A DNA stretch of 64,000 nucleotides, taken from positions 930,001 through 994,000 of the forward strand of contig CP053680.1 in assembly GCA_019623805.1 (NCBI GenBank), given 5' to 3'. How positions within the stretch are numbered: position 1 is the stretch's first letter; the number at the start of each line of letters is the position of its first letter. This DNA is from Gammaproteobacteria bacterium (ex Lamellibrachia satsuma). GTDB lineage: Bacteria; Pseudomonadota; Gammaproteobacteria; Chromatiales; Chromatiaceae. Positions 18,559 through 27,819 of the stretch are shown here, in pieces. The position numbers and the translations under genes were made by a program. A model generated the notes under the pieces. The model was not told the origin of the DNA. It was given only the letters and a program-made list of their open reading frames with translations, and ran no database searches.

Positions 18559-19242
18559 GTGCACTATCTGCTTCTCATCACCCTTGTCCTTGCTCTGATA
18601 TACGCACCTCAATGGTGGGTGCAGCATATCCTTTCACGTTATAACCGGCAGGATGAGGACTTTCCCGGCACAGGAGGTGAACTGGCCCGCCATCTGCTTG
18701 ACCGCTTTGAACTCAAGGACATTCGTGTTGAAGCCACCGAATCCGGTGACCACTACGACCCCCTCAGCAAGACCGTTCGACTCACCAGGGACAAAATGGA
18801 GGGCAGAACACTGACCGCCATCACAACCGCAGCCCACGAGGTCGGACACGCCATTCAACACGCCAGTGGTTACCGCCCTTTTCGTCTGCGCATGGGACTG
18901 GCCAGGATAGCGATAGTCAGTCAGAAACTGGGATCATTCCTGCTCTTTCTTGCCCCCCTGCTGGCGGGCATTACCCGGGCTCCGAGCAGCGGGGCAATTA
19001 TGCTGTTGGCAGCGATCATCACCATGGGAACCGGGCTCATCGTCCAGCTTATCACCCTGCCGGTGGAGTGGGACGCCAGTTTCGGCAAGGCGATGCCAAT
19101 CCTCACTCAGGGGAAATATATCGATGCCTCTCAGGAAAAGAAGGCCAAACGGATACTGAAGGCCTGCGCGCTCACCTATGTCGCCTCATCGTTGGCCGGA
19201 CTTCTGAATTTTTGGCGCTGGATGCAGGTATTGAGACGATAA
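18559..19242 (+). CDS. YugP-type neutral zinc metallopeptidase (Zn_peptidase_2)
   Basis: The zinc motif HEVGHAIQH (His93, Glu94) and flanking HASGYRPFRLR identify the YugP / Zn_peptidase_2 family of membrane metalloproteases. There is one N-terminal membrane helix (residues about 2-18), and two more follow the zinc motif (LGSFLLFLAPLLAGI, IMLLAAIITMGTGLIVQL). The frame is open far upstream, but that part is antisense to argG. I choose GTG at 18559, 5 bases after a GGAAG ribosome binding site; TTG at 18541 is an alternative. It gives 227 aa, the usual length. The substrate is unknown. Confidence 0.87.
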   Translation: MHYLLLITLVLALIYAPQWWVQHILSRYNRQDEDFPGTGGELARHLLDRFELKDIRVEATESGDHYDPLSKTVRLTRDKMEGRTLTAITTAAHEVGHAIQHASGYRPFRLRMGLARIAIVSQKLGSFLLFLAPLLAGITRAPSSGAIMLLAAIITMGTGLIVQLITLPVEWDASFGKAMPILTQGKYIDASQEKKAKRILKACALTYVASSLAGLLNFWRWMQVLRR

Positions 19243-19356
19243 CCTTTCTACTTGTAGGAGATCATAGGATATCCGTTGAATAATGTCGGTTCATAGAAGA
19301 AGCAGACGTATCAGAAACAGGGCCGAGACGCCTGCCACACAATAGCGAATAGAACC

Positions 19357-21564
19357 ATGCAACTTCAAAGATATCCGTTACGATATAGACGGCTTCTCTC
19401 TTCTCTCGTGATACTCCCTGCAATTTGTTCACAGATTGGGAACGCCGCTGAATCCGACCCAATCTCCGAAGACTATTTTTTCGAAGAGTTGCCCGTGGTG
19501 CTCTCCGCAACCCGTCTCTCCCAATCCCTGGCAGATACCCCTACGGCAATGACGATCATCGACAAAGAGATGATTCGTGCATCCGGCTCCAGGAATATTC
19601 CTGACCTGCTGCGACTGGTACCGGGTTTTGCAGTGGGCTTCTATTCCGGCTCCAGGGCCACTGCAACCTATCACGGTATGGCCGACCAGTATGCTCGTGA
19701 CATGCAGGTGCTGATCGATGGACGGTCGGTTTACGATCCCGCATTTGGTGGCGTCGCATGGGCCGACATGCCGATCGAGGTTGACGAAATAGCGCGTATC
19801 GAGGTGATCCGGGGGCCCAATGCTGCCGCCTATGGTTCCAACTCATTTGCCGGCGTTGTCAACATCATTACCGACCACCCGGCTGATCATCCCGGTGCAA
19901 TGTTGAAAACCATCATAGGCGAAGGCAATGCGCGCAAGATTTATGGCCGTTATGCCGACGCGATTGGTGACTTCGCCTATAGGATTTCAGCCAACTACGA
20001 TGAATACGACGGCTTTGAAGAACGCGAAGACAGCGCCGACACACGCTGGTTCAACTTCCACGGAGAGCAAACATTGGATAATGAAGACACGCTGGAGTTT
20101 CGTGTCGGTTTCAGCCGGGGAAACTACGGCGAAGGCTGGTCGGATATCTTTCAGCAGACCAGGGTATTAAACAATCGTTACAACTTCCAACAGATAGCCT
20201 GGACTCATCAGCAATCCCCAAGCAATGAGTTTCGTCTCCAGTTTTATCATAACTACCAGCAGATAGAGGACAGCTACCGTTCACCTATCATCTCAGACAT
20301 CATCAAAGGGTTGGACGACCTGCAAGGTTTTCCCGAGCCGATACGGCCTGACATCTTCGCCCTTGGACTCTCTGGTGGGAACTACAATTTCCAGATGTTT
20401 CTGGATGAACTTAAACTCACCGACTCGCCTCTGACTCTCTCCTGGCTGGGTTTTGAGTCAGATAGATACGATCTTGAATTTCAGCAGACTTTGCAGACTT
20501 CAGATAATCTACGGTTAGTGTGGGGGGCGGGTGCGCGGCAGGATCGCGGCAAAAGTGTCTGGATCTTTCATCAGCACGATGCAATCACAAGAGATCAATT
20601 ACGCCTCTTTGCCAATGCAGAGTGGCATATCTCTCCCGCGTGGGTTGTCAATGCCGGCGGAATGGTCGAGCGATTTGAAGATATGGATCCCTTCTTCTCT
20701 CCCCGCCTCGCAATCAATCACCATATGGATAAAAACAATACCATCAGGGCGAGCGCTTCACGCGCCTACCGTATGCCCACACTGCTGGAGGATCACGCCA
20801 ACCTCGTGGTCTTTCTCGATGAACCGCTCAATGACGTAAACACCTGGGTGTTGGCGACCGGAGACCTGGACCCGCAAACCATCGACAGTTTTGAGCTGGG
20901 ATATCTGGCCAGTTTTCCTGAAGCTGGCCTGACCCTGGATCTCAAACTGTTTCATGAAAAGATCGATAATATCGTCAATGAAGTCCGTAATTTCGATATT
21001 CCAGACCCGGACCGTGGGCTGACCGACCCCATCGCCGTCGCAACATTGAATAATTTCAGCAACCTGGTTCAGGAGGGCGCGGACACCTACATAAACTCAG
21101 GCGAGGCGACGATCAATGGACTGGAGGTGAATCTTGACTTCAGACCGACCCCTCGCGATCTGATTTTTCTCGGTTACGGATACGCCAATACCTACGGCCA
21201 GGAGGCTTTCCTGATTCAGGATGGCACGGTCCAATCCAAAACTGACATTAGTGATAATGCTGCAAGCCATACCTTCAGTATCCTCGGCAGCCATCGTTTC
21301 GACAGTGGCATTCAGATCAGTTCGGCCTACTACTATGTCGGCGAAATGGTTTGGGGTGGTGAAGGCGACCTGGTCCCAACCTTCAGGCGCTGGGATGTGA
21401 GACTGGGAAAACAGTTCACTCTGCCGGGCATGGACGGAGAAATAGCGCTTATTGGACAAAACCTCAACGGTGGGCATGTGGATTTTTTCAACGCGCCGAG
21501 TCGTGACTTAGTCAACCAATGGGAAACCCGTTTCTTCCTTCAGGCATCACTGGGTTTCAGATGA
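19357..21564 (+). CDS. TonB-dependent outer-membrane receptor
   Basis: This 735-aa protein has a signal peptide (cleavage near residue 30, after IGNAA), then the segment EELPVVLSATRLSQS, which resembles a TonB box. A plug domain follows (about 45-165, with GRSVYDPAFGG and IRGPNAAAYGSNSFAGVVNI). The remainder is a beta-barrel. The plug motif set is closest to receptors for siderophores, cobalamin or other small ligands, but no specificity can be read. It ends in GFR instead of a terminal Phe. The next two genes on the strand (periplasmic binding protein and hybrid kinase) suggest a sensing role rather than, or in addition to, uptake. No ExbB, ExbD or TonB gene is present in the window. Confidence 0.93.
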   Translation: MQLQRYPLRYRRLLSSLVILPAICSQIGNAAESDPISEDYFFEELPVVLSATRLSQSLADTPTAMTIIDKEMIRASGSRNIPDLLRLVPGFAVGFYSGSRATATYHGMADQYARDMQVLIDGRSVYDPAFGGVAWADMPIEVDEIARIEVIRGPNAAAYGSNSFAGVVNIITDHPADHPGAMLKTIIGEGNARKIYGRYADAIGDFAYRISANYDEYDGFEEREDSADTRWFNFHGEQTLDNEDTLEFRVGFSRGNYGEGWSDIFQQTRVLNNRYNFQQIAWTHQQSPSNEFRLQFYHNYQQIEDSYRSPIISDIIKGLDDLQGFPEPIRPDIFALGLSGGNYNFQMFLDELKLTDSPLTLSWLGFESDRYDLEFQQTLQTSDNLRLVWGAGARQDRGKSVWIFHQHDAITRDQLRLFANAEWHISPAWVVNAGGMVERFEDMDPFFSPRLAINHHMDKNNTIRASASRAYRMPTLLEDHANLVVFLDEPLNDVNTWVLATGDLDPQTIDSFELGYLASFPEAGLTLDLKLFHEKIDNIVNEVRNFDIPDPDRGLTDPIAVATLNNFSNLVQEGADTYINSGEATINGLEVNLDFRPTPRDLIFLGYGYANTYGQEAFLIQDGTVQSKTDISDNAASHTFSILGSHRFDSGIQISSAYYYVGEMVWGGEGDLVPTFRRWDVRLGKQFTLPGMDGEIALIGQNLNGGHVDFFNAPSRDLVNQWETRFFLQASLGFR

Positions 21565-21644
21565 TAGTTGCTCTATTCAAGATATTTTCGATGGATTGAA
21601 AGCCCGCTTGCCCAAAAAAGCGAAAAGCATAAGGAACCCGGAAC

Positions 21645-22664
21645 TTGTTTACTAACGGCAAATTGACAGCCCTGCGGACAGGTAACGCCCTGTCCGCATT
21701 AGGGCGTTTCTGCCGTGTTTTATTGTTGCTTTTCCTGGCACAGCATTTTATCGCTGGACATGCCTATTCACGGGAAATAGAAAGACAGCATAACATTCTG
21801 ATCATAAAAAGCGGAAACGCAACTGTTTACGATAAGGTGATCAATGCCATTGAACACTATTTTATTCTCTACTGCGAAAGTCATCCCGACATCTGCACTG
21901 AGGTCGACACCACATCATCAATCCCAACTAATCTGAAACCCGAATGGTCCAAACATAGCGACTTGATTATCACACTCGGATCAAAAGCCGCAAAATTTAC
22001 ACGGGATCATGGCGTCACGAACAAGACCATCCACGCAATGATACCGATGCTACCGGATAAAAAATCAAACATCAGCGACAGACTCTTTCAGGAAACGGAT
22101 ACGATCTATCTCAATCAGCCACTTGAACGCAACCTCAGGCTGGCAAAACTCTCTACTGGCGGAGGAAAACGTATCGGAATATTGGTCCATAAGAATAACC
22201 GTCCTTCTGAATCCATCTTGCGAAAGAGCGAAAATAAGCTGGGGATCACAATAACACTGGCAGAAGCTGTCAACAGCAGAGAACTTGGCAGCAAACTTGG
22301 GAAATTATTGGAAAGTTCAGACGTTCTTCTGGCGCTGCCCGATGCCAACATCCATAACAGAAAGACCATATCCAATATACTCACATCTACCTATCGCAAA
22401 CAGGTGCCCGTTGTGGGATTTTCAGCCGCCTATGTAAAGGCCGGTGCCATTTCCGCTGTTCATTCCACCCCCGATGATATTGCACGGCATATAGTCGATG
22501 TCTCCGCCAGCCATCTCAGCACTAAAACCAATCTTATAAAAGGGCCGAAATATCCGAAATATTTCTCTGTTAGCGTCAATAGAAAAGTAGCAAGGTCATT
22601 GGGGATTAAACTTCCTTCAGAAACTCACCTCAGAGATCAGATCAGTACAGGCAAAACACCATGA
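21645..22664 (+). CDS. Periplasmic substrate-binding protein, ABC_sub_bind-like (no permease nearby)
   Basis: This 339-aa protein has a signal or anchor segment (VLLLLFLAQHFIAGHAYS, about residues 24-42) and two Rossmann-like lobes (ILIIKSGNA, LIITLGSKAA, GILVHKNNRP, PVVGFSAAYVKAGAISAVHS). These fit the PF04392 type of binding protein. The start is TTG at 21645, with AAGGA 9 bases upstream; no ATG or GTG gives the signal peptide. The stop overlaps the kinase ATG by four bases (ATGA), so the kinase is translationally coupled. With no ABC permease or ATPase nearby, it probably delivers a ligand signal to the sensor kinase. Confidence 0.75.
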   Translation: MFTNGKLTALRTGNALSALGRFCRVLLLLFLAQHFIAGHAYSREIERQHNILIIKSGNATVYDKVINAIEHYFILYCESHPDICTEVDTTSSIPTNLKPEWSKHSDLIITLGSKAAKFTRDHGVTNKTIHAMIPMLPDKKSNISDRLFQETDTIYLNQPLERNLRLAKLSTGGGKRIGILVHKNNRPSESILRKSENKLGITITLAEAVNSRELGSKLGKLLESSDVLLALPDANIHNRKTISNILTSTYRKQVPVVGFSAAYVKAGAISAVHSTPDDIARHIVDVSASHLSTKTNLIKGPKYPKYFSVSVNRKVARSLGIKLPSETHLRDQISTGKTP

Positions 22665-25453
22665 TCCTGAATCAATTTAAAACCTTCAGAACACAAGCAT
22701 TGATTGCAGGGTTACTGCCCGCAATCGCCCTGGCAGTACCATTGATCACCTATCTGATCAATACGCAATTGGATAATCTCTTCGATGCATTCAACGAACG
22801 TGGACAGGCTATTGCCAATGAAGCCGCCGCGTTAAGCACTACGGGATTGTTTACCCGTGACTCGACAACCCTGAAAACAAATCTAAAATCGATCTTTCGT
22901 CACAGCGATGTCAGTGAAATCCGAGTACTCGACGAATCAAATAACACACTTGCCAACATAAATAGCCATTCCAATAATCCAATGACAGGGAGTATCAACT
23001 CCACCGACAACCATATTACTTTTCGTGCACATGTCGGTAGAGAAATCATGCCGATTGATGTCTCGGACTATCCTGAACAAAGCGAGGAACCTGAACTAAC
23101 CGCCTTGTCAGGTACCGCCTCATTGGGCAGCGTTGCCATCACTATCAGCACGAAAAGACTGCTGGCCAACAAACGCCGAATTATGCGCAACAGCCTTCTT
23201 ATACTGTGGTTCGGACTAATTGGAACCATTCTCTTCTCACTTGCACTCAGCAAGCGGGTAACGGGCCCCATTTCGCGCCTGACAAGGGCAGTGGTGCAGA
23301 TGCGAGCCGGTGACTTCTCCACCTTGATTCCAGAAAAATCTTACCGGGAAATCGCCAGTCTTGAAGAGAGTTTCAACACAATGGCTAGAGAGTTGAAACT
23401 GTCCCAGGAAACCATGCAACAGCAGATTGATCAGGCAACTTCAGACCTGACTCAAACAATGGAAGCGCTGGAAATACAGAATGTCGAACTCGACTTGGCA
23501 AGAAAACGTGCGCTCATGGCAAGCCATGTAAAATCAGAATTTCTTGCCAACATGAGTCATGAGATCAGAACACCCATGAATGGCGTTCTGGGTTTTGCGA
23601 ACTTACTCAAAAAGATGAATCTTGATAAAAAACAGAAAGATGTCGTCAACACAATCACCAAATCTGCTACCAACTTACTGGAGATCATCAACCATATCCT
23701 GGACTATTCAAAGCTTGAATACGGCAGACTGGAACCAGACAGCTCAAGTTTTTCTGTGACCGAGTGTTTTGAAGATCCCGTTGTACTGCTGGCACCATCG
23801 GCCCAGGACAAAGACCTGGAACTTGTACTGATGGTCTACTCCGACGTTCCTGACAGACTGATCGGCGATATAACCAGAATCAGGCAAATTCTTGTCAATC
23901 TGTTGAGTAATGCAATCAAATTCACTCACCAGGGTGAAGTCATTGTTCGGGTCATGCTTGAGCATGAGACAGATAGCGAATGTACACTGAGTTTCACGGT
24001 AACCGATACAGGCATTGGTATCGACCATGATGCGCAAGAGCATCTTTTCCATGCATTTCAACAAGCTGATACATCTACCAGCAGAATGTATGGCGGCACC
24101 GGCCTTGGACTGAGCATTTCCAGGAAGTTGGCCCAATCGATGGGTGGCAGCATCGATGTGGACAGTACACACGGGCAGGGTTCCTGTTTTCGGGTCACGC
24201 TGACTCTGAAAAAAGATGACACTGAAAACAACAAACCACAAGCAGCACAATTCTATAACAAAAACTGCCTGATCATCGATCAGCACAAACTATCTCGCCT
24301 ATCCATCAAACATCAATTTCTTAAACGAGGATTTTTGACCAAGGATTTGGAGACTGTCGACACGGATGAACCGATCCTCTCTCTTGCAGATTTGATCGTA
24401 TGCGGCTTTACAAAAGATGAAATAACCTCAGGTTACGCAGATATAACAGCAAAGGGTTTCCTGACTTCTTTCAATCTACCTGTCCTGGTACTTCTCAGTG
24501 CATCAGATCGAAACACCATAGAAAATTTCCACATCGACAATACTACCTGGTCTCTTTCCAAACCCTTGGGCAGCGAGACTCTCGATAACATCCTTAAGGA
24601 GATTTTTTCCGCCGGTGAAGCTCACGACCACTCAACAATTGCCTCAAACATTGATAGCGACACCTCATTAAAGGGGAAAAGGATCCTTGTCGTGGATGAC
24701 AATCATATTAATCTGGAACTGATGAACATCCTCCTTTCTGAAAAGGGCGCTATTGTTTCAGAAGCGAATACCGGCACTGAAGCCATTGATCTGGCCATAA
24801 AAAACCAGTTTGACCTGATACTAATGGATGTCCACATGCCGAAACTCAAAGGTACGGACGCCGCAAAAAGAATTCGTGAGAACTGTGCGAATCGCTCCAA
24901 CTCACCGCCGATCGTCGCACTCACTGCTGACGTGGTACCCGAGACACGAAATGAGGTAATAGCTGCGGGCATGGATGGCTATCTGCTAAAACCATATACC
25001 GAATCTCAACTTCTGAACGTAATACTTCCACTGTTACGGGGGGAAAAACCTCAACTGGCTCAGGCAATGGCAACCGCAAATGAGTCAGTTGACTCAGACG
25101 CTAACCTCCCAATCAGGGATGAAGAAAAAGCGTTAAATATTGCTGGAGGCAATAAAAAACTTGTAGATGAAATGTTCAAGCAGTTTTGCAGTGAACTGCC
25201 GGAACAGGCCGGGGTAATCCGTGGGAATCATGCTGCCCGGCAGTGGGACGACCTTAGAGAGAATGTTCACCGCCTGCATGGAGCCACTTCGATCTGCGGG
25301 GTTCCAGCATTGAATCTTGCTGTCACTCACCTGGAAGCGGTCAGCAAATCAAGAGACGAAGCAAAAACTCTGGAAAAACTGCAGCGGTTCAATCACGAAG
25401 TCGAACGTCTCCTTGATTTCAGTAACCGAGAGCTGGATGACAGCAATAAATAA
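22661..25453 (+). CDS. BarA/GacS-like hybrid sensor histidine kinase with REC and Hpt domains
   Basis: This 930-aa protein has these parts in order: a membrane helix (about 13-33), a periplasmic sensor (34-170), a second helix (172-192) and HAMP. A coiled coil follows, then HisKA with phospho-acceptor His300 (LANMSHEIRTP) and the HATPase domain (GTGLGLSIS). A degenerate receiver lies at about 535-655, then a REC domain with Asp723 (LILMDVHMPK) and a C-terminal Hpt with His870 (NVHRLHGATS). Domain order and the RKRALMASHVKSEFLANM stretch match the BarA/GacS class, which signals by phosphorelay to a UvrY/GacA response regulator. No such regulator is in the window. Overlap with the binding-protein gene implies that the two act together. 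Confidence 0.92.
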   Translation: MILNQFKTFRTQALIAGLLPAIALAVPLITYLINTQLDNLFDAFNERGQAIANEAAALSTTGLFTRDSTTLKTNLKSIFRHSDVSEIRVLDESNNTLANINSHSNNPMTGSINSTDNHITFRAHVGREIMPIDVSDYPEQSEEPELTALSGTASLGSVAITISTKRLLANKRRIMRNSLLILWFGLIGTILFSLALSKRVTGPISRLTRAVVQMRAGDFSTLIPEKSYREIASLEESFNTMARELKLSQETMQQQIDQATSDLTQTMEALEIQNVELDLARKRALMASHVKSEFLANMSHEIRTPMNGVLGFANLLKKMNLDKKQKDVVNTITKSATNLLEIINHILDYSKLEYGRLEPDSSSFSVTECFEDPVVLLAPSAQDKDLELVLMVYSDVPDRLIGDITRIRQILVNLLSNAIKFTHQGEVIVRVMLEHETDSECTLSFTVTDTGIGIDHDAQEHLFHAFQQADTSTSRMYGGTGLGLSISRKLAQSMGGSIDVDSTHGQGSCFRVTLTLKKDDTENNKPQAAQFYNKNCLIIDQHKLSRLSIKHQFLKRGFLTKDLETVDTDEPILSLADLIVCGFTKDEITSGYADITAKGFLTSFNLPVLVLLSASDRNTIENFHIDNTTWSLSKPLGSETLDNILKEIFSAGEAHDHSTIASNIDSDTSLKGKRILVVDDNHINLELMNILLSEKGAIVSEANTGTEAIDLAIKNQFDLILMDVHMPKLKGTDAAKRIRENCANRSNSPPIVALTADVVPETRNEVIAAGMDGYLLKPYTESQLLNVILPLLRGEKPQLAQAMATANESVDSDANLPIRDEEKALNIAGGNKKLVDEMFKQFCSELPEQAGVIRGNHAARQWDDLRENVHRLHGATSICGVPALNLAVTHLEAVSKSRDEAKTLEKLQRFNHEVERLLDFSNRELDDSNK

Positions 25454-25456
25454 GAC

Positions 25457-25491
25457 GTAGGATGCTGGTGAGCTTGCGAACCGCATCCTAC
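25457..25491. repeat. REP-like hairpin (GTAGGATGC ... GCATCCTAC)
   Basis: Perfect 9-bp arms at 25457-25465 and 25483-25491, plus an inner GGT/ACC pairing, start three bases after the hybrid kinase stop. It carries GTAG on both strands. It lies in the 62-bp convergent gap between the kinase and the ketoacyl synthase and may serve as a bidirectional 3' end. Confidence 0.8.
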
Positions 25492-25515
25492 ATACTTGTT
25501 TCAGAAAGATAATGT

Positions 25516-26757
25516 CTATTGAGCCTTACTGATCACTGCCGTGCAGTTTGTTCCACCAAAACCAAACGCATTCACCATGGCAGTACGACTTCTGGACAAA
25601 GGCTGGGCCTTGTTTGCCACATAGTTCAAGTCACACTTGGGATCCGGGTTATCCAGGTTGATGGTGGGGATGGCGATACCCTTGTTGAGGCTCAACAGTG
25701 CCGAGATCAGCCCGAAGACACCCGAAGCACCCAAAGTATGCCCCAGCATCGACTTGCCTGAAGTAATCGGAACATCGGCGGCACGCTCACCAAACACCGC
25801 TTTTATGGCGTCGGTTTCTATCACATCGTTAGCCTCGGTCCCCGTGCCATGGGCATGGATATAGTCAACATCATCAATGGTAATCCCTGCACTTTTCAGC
25901 GCGTTTCCCATCACGTCAACCTCATGTTCCATACTTGGCCGAGTGATGTGACCATGACAGGTGTTGGAAGCATATCCATCCACAAAGCCGAGGATTTCAG
26001 CGCCACGGCCACGAGCGTGCACCTCGCTCTCCAAAATGACATAGGCGGCACCCTCCGCCAATACCAAACCACTACGATCACCACTGAACGGGCGCGAAGC
26101 AGCTGCGGGATCCCCCCCCCAAGACGACATGACCCGCATGCTCTGCCAAGCGGAGTAGAGAGGGCGGGAGAGGGGGGCATCGCTACCGCCTGCCACAATC
26201 AGGTCTGCTCGATCGTCACGAATAGCGCGGGAGGCTTCTCCCAGGGCCTGCAGGCCGGCTGCGCAAGCGGTTGAGACAGTAAGTGACTCGCCGGCAAAGC
26301 CAAAATGCATTGCAATCTCAGAGGCGCCTGCATTATTCATCACCCGCACGATGGCGAGCGGACTGATACGAGGGTCATCAGGCTTGGCAGCATATTTCAG
26401 GCAGGCGGTTTCATGGGTGGTCACACCACCGATACCAGTACCGGAATAGACACCATAGCGGACCCGCTTCTCACCACCCGTCTCTATGCCGGCCTGAGCC
26501 AGAGCCTGGCTGGCTGCAACCAGTCCCATTGCACTGCAGGGGTCTATCCTGATGTATTTTTTCTTATAGAAAGGGCTCTCGGAAAGTCCCTCGACCTGGC
26601 CGGCAACCTTACAACCGAAATTGGCTGAATCAAAACGCTCGATCGGTCGAATGCCGCTGACACCGGCGACCGAGTTCTTCCAGAAAGCGTGGATGTCGTT
26701 ACCAACCGGCGACACCACACCAAGGCCTGTGATCGCCACCCTGCCGCCAGCGCTCAT
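25516..26757 (-). CDS. Beta-ketoacyl-ACP synthase II family (FabF-like)
   Basis: This 413-aa condensing enzyme has the complete thiolase-fold triad Cys165 (STACAAG), His303 (HAHGTGT) and His340 (GHTLGASG), plus Lys335. It therefore condenses acyl groups with malonyl-ACP. It overlaps its upstream gene, a separate acyl carrier protein, by 4 bp (ATGA), so the pair is a dedicated synthase and carrier rather than the usual fabF-acpP set with fabG and fabD. The substrate is not known. The pair may serve an unusual fatty acid or polyketide-like lipid, placed beside the lipid A and rnhB run. Confidence 0.92.
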   Translation of the reverse strand: MSAGGRVAITGLGVVSPVGNDIHAFWKNSVAGVSGIRPIERFDSANFGCKVAGQVEGLSESPFYKKKYIRIDPCSAMGLVAASQALAQAGIETGGEKRVRYGVYSGTGIGGVTTHETACLKYAAKPDDPRISPLAIVRVMNNAGASEIAMHFGFAGESLTVSTACAAGLQALGEASRAIRDDRADLIVAGGSDAPLSRPLYSAWQSMRVMSSWGGDPAAASRPFSGDRSGLVLAEGAAYVILESEVHARGRGAEILGFVDGYASNTCHGHITRPSMEHEVDVMGNALKSAGITIDDVDYIHAHGTGTEANDVIETDAIKAVFGERAADVPITSGKSMLGHTLGASGVFGLISALLSLNKGIAIPTINLDNPDPKCDLNYVANKAQPLSRSRTAMVNAFGFGGTNCTAVISKAQ

Positions 26758-27038
26758 GAAGCCGACTTGGCAGCAATAATCAGATCGGCAATATCGTCTG
26801 TGGTTTTAATCTCTTTAAGCTGATCATCACTGAAACCACCGGCAGACTTAACGTCGAACTTGTCCTCTATTTCAAAGATGATTTCAACAAAAGAGAGCGA
26901 GTCGATCTCCAATTCGGTGAGATTGTCCAGATTGTTCTCGTCGTACTCGACCTCGTCGACCTCCAACTGCTCCTTGATAATCTCACGCAGCCTGGCCTTG
27001 ATCTCTTCCCGATCCAATTGTTGCTCCGGGTTCCCCAT
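26754..27038 (-). CDS. Acyl carrier protein, second copy type
   Basis: This 94-aa ACP has the phosphopantetheine serine Ser47 in EIDSLSFVEI and the acidic helical character of the family. The frame is open to 27077, but the ATG at 27038 has a good ribosome binding site (AGGAGT, 6 bases upstream) and yields a standard N-terminus. It differs from the canonical AcpP (DSLDTVEL), with DSLSFVEI. It is coupled to the KS gene through a 4-bp overlap, so a dedicated partnership is likely. Confidence 0.88.
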   Translation of the reverse strand: MGNPEQQLDREEIKARLREIIKEQLEVDEVEYDENNLDNLTELEIDSLSFVEIIFEIEDKFDVKSAGGFSDDQLKEIKTTDDIADLIIAAKSAS

Positions 27039-27233
27039 AAAATAACTCCTGACTCTTATCCTCTGTTTTATTTTCACGCCAGCTGACGCTCATTTTTTGG
27101 GTGTCACTTTCAAGATGGCTCTGCCCAATCCGGTGTATCATCACCAGTTCGCGCCATTATCCACCCAAAAACCCTCCAATTTCCAGAATATATGCACTGT
27201 CCGTAAGGAGCGTCTGAATCGTTCAGGGGCTCA

Positions 27234-27803
27234 TTAATCCTCCAGGAGGCGTCTGACCGGCCCGAATGAACGACGGTGGATCGGCGTAACACCCAATTCC
27301 CTGAGCGCCTCCAGATGCATCTTGGTGGGGTAGCCTTTATGTCTCGCCAGACCATAACCGGGATAGCGCTGATCCATCTCCACCATCTCCCGGTCACGGG
27401 CAACCTTGGCAATGATGGAGGCTGCGCCGATCGCTTTGACACTACTGTCGCCGCCGATGATCGCCTCCACCTCACAGGACAGGCTTGGAACATGCTTGCC
27501 ATCCACCAGCGCCTTGTGCGGTGACATATACAACGCTTCAACCGCCCGCTGCATAGCCAGCAGACTGGCTTGAAGAATATTGATCTCGTCGATCTCCTCG
27601 ACCTCAGCACGCCCGAGCGCCCAGGCCAGAGAGCGTTCACGAATCAACCCGGAGAGGGTTTCACGGCGTTTTTCACTGAGCTTTTTGGAATCCGCCAAGC
27701 CCTCTATCGGGTTTGCCGGATCGAGAATCACCGCAGCAGCCACCACGGGGCCCGCCAATGGCCCGCGACCCACCTCATCAACGCCGGCAATGAAAAAGTC
27801 CAT
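27234..27803 (-). CDS. rnhB: Ribonuclease HII
   Basis: This 189-aa RNase HII cuts RNA in RNA/DNA hybrids and single ribonucleotides in DNA. The acidic active site begins with [16 protein letters not shown] (Asp-Glu). The family motifs [11 protein letters not shown] and [14 protein letters not shown] follow. It lies at the 3' end of the lpx-fabZ run, as in many gammaproteobacteria; in E. coli dnaE follows, but here a KS/ACP pair takes that place. The gap 27039-27233 shows no gene. Confidence 0.97.
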   Translation of the reverse strand: MDFFIAGVDEVGRGPLAGPVVAAAVILDPANPIEGLADSKKLSEKRRETLSGLIRERSLAWALGRAEVEEIDEINILQASLLAMQRAVEALYMSPHKALVDGKHVPSLSCEVEAIIGGDSSVKAIGAASIIAKVARDREMVEMDQRYPGYGLARHKGYPTKMHLEALRELGVTPIHRRSFGPVRRLLED

Positions 27804-27819
27804 CTCAGAACTCCTCTAT

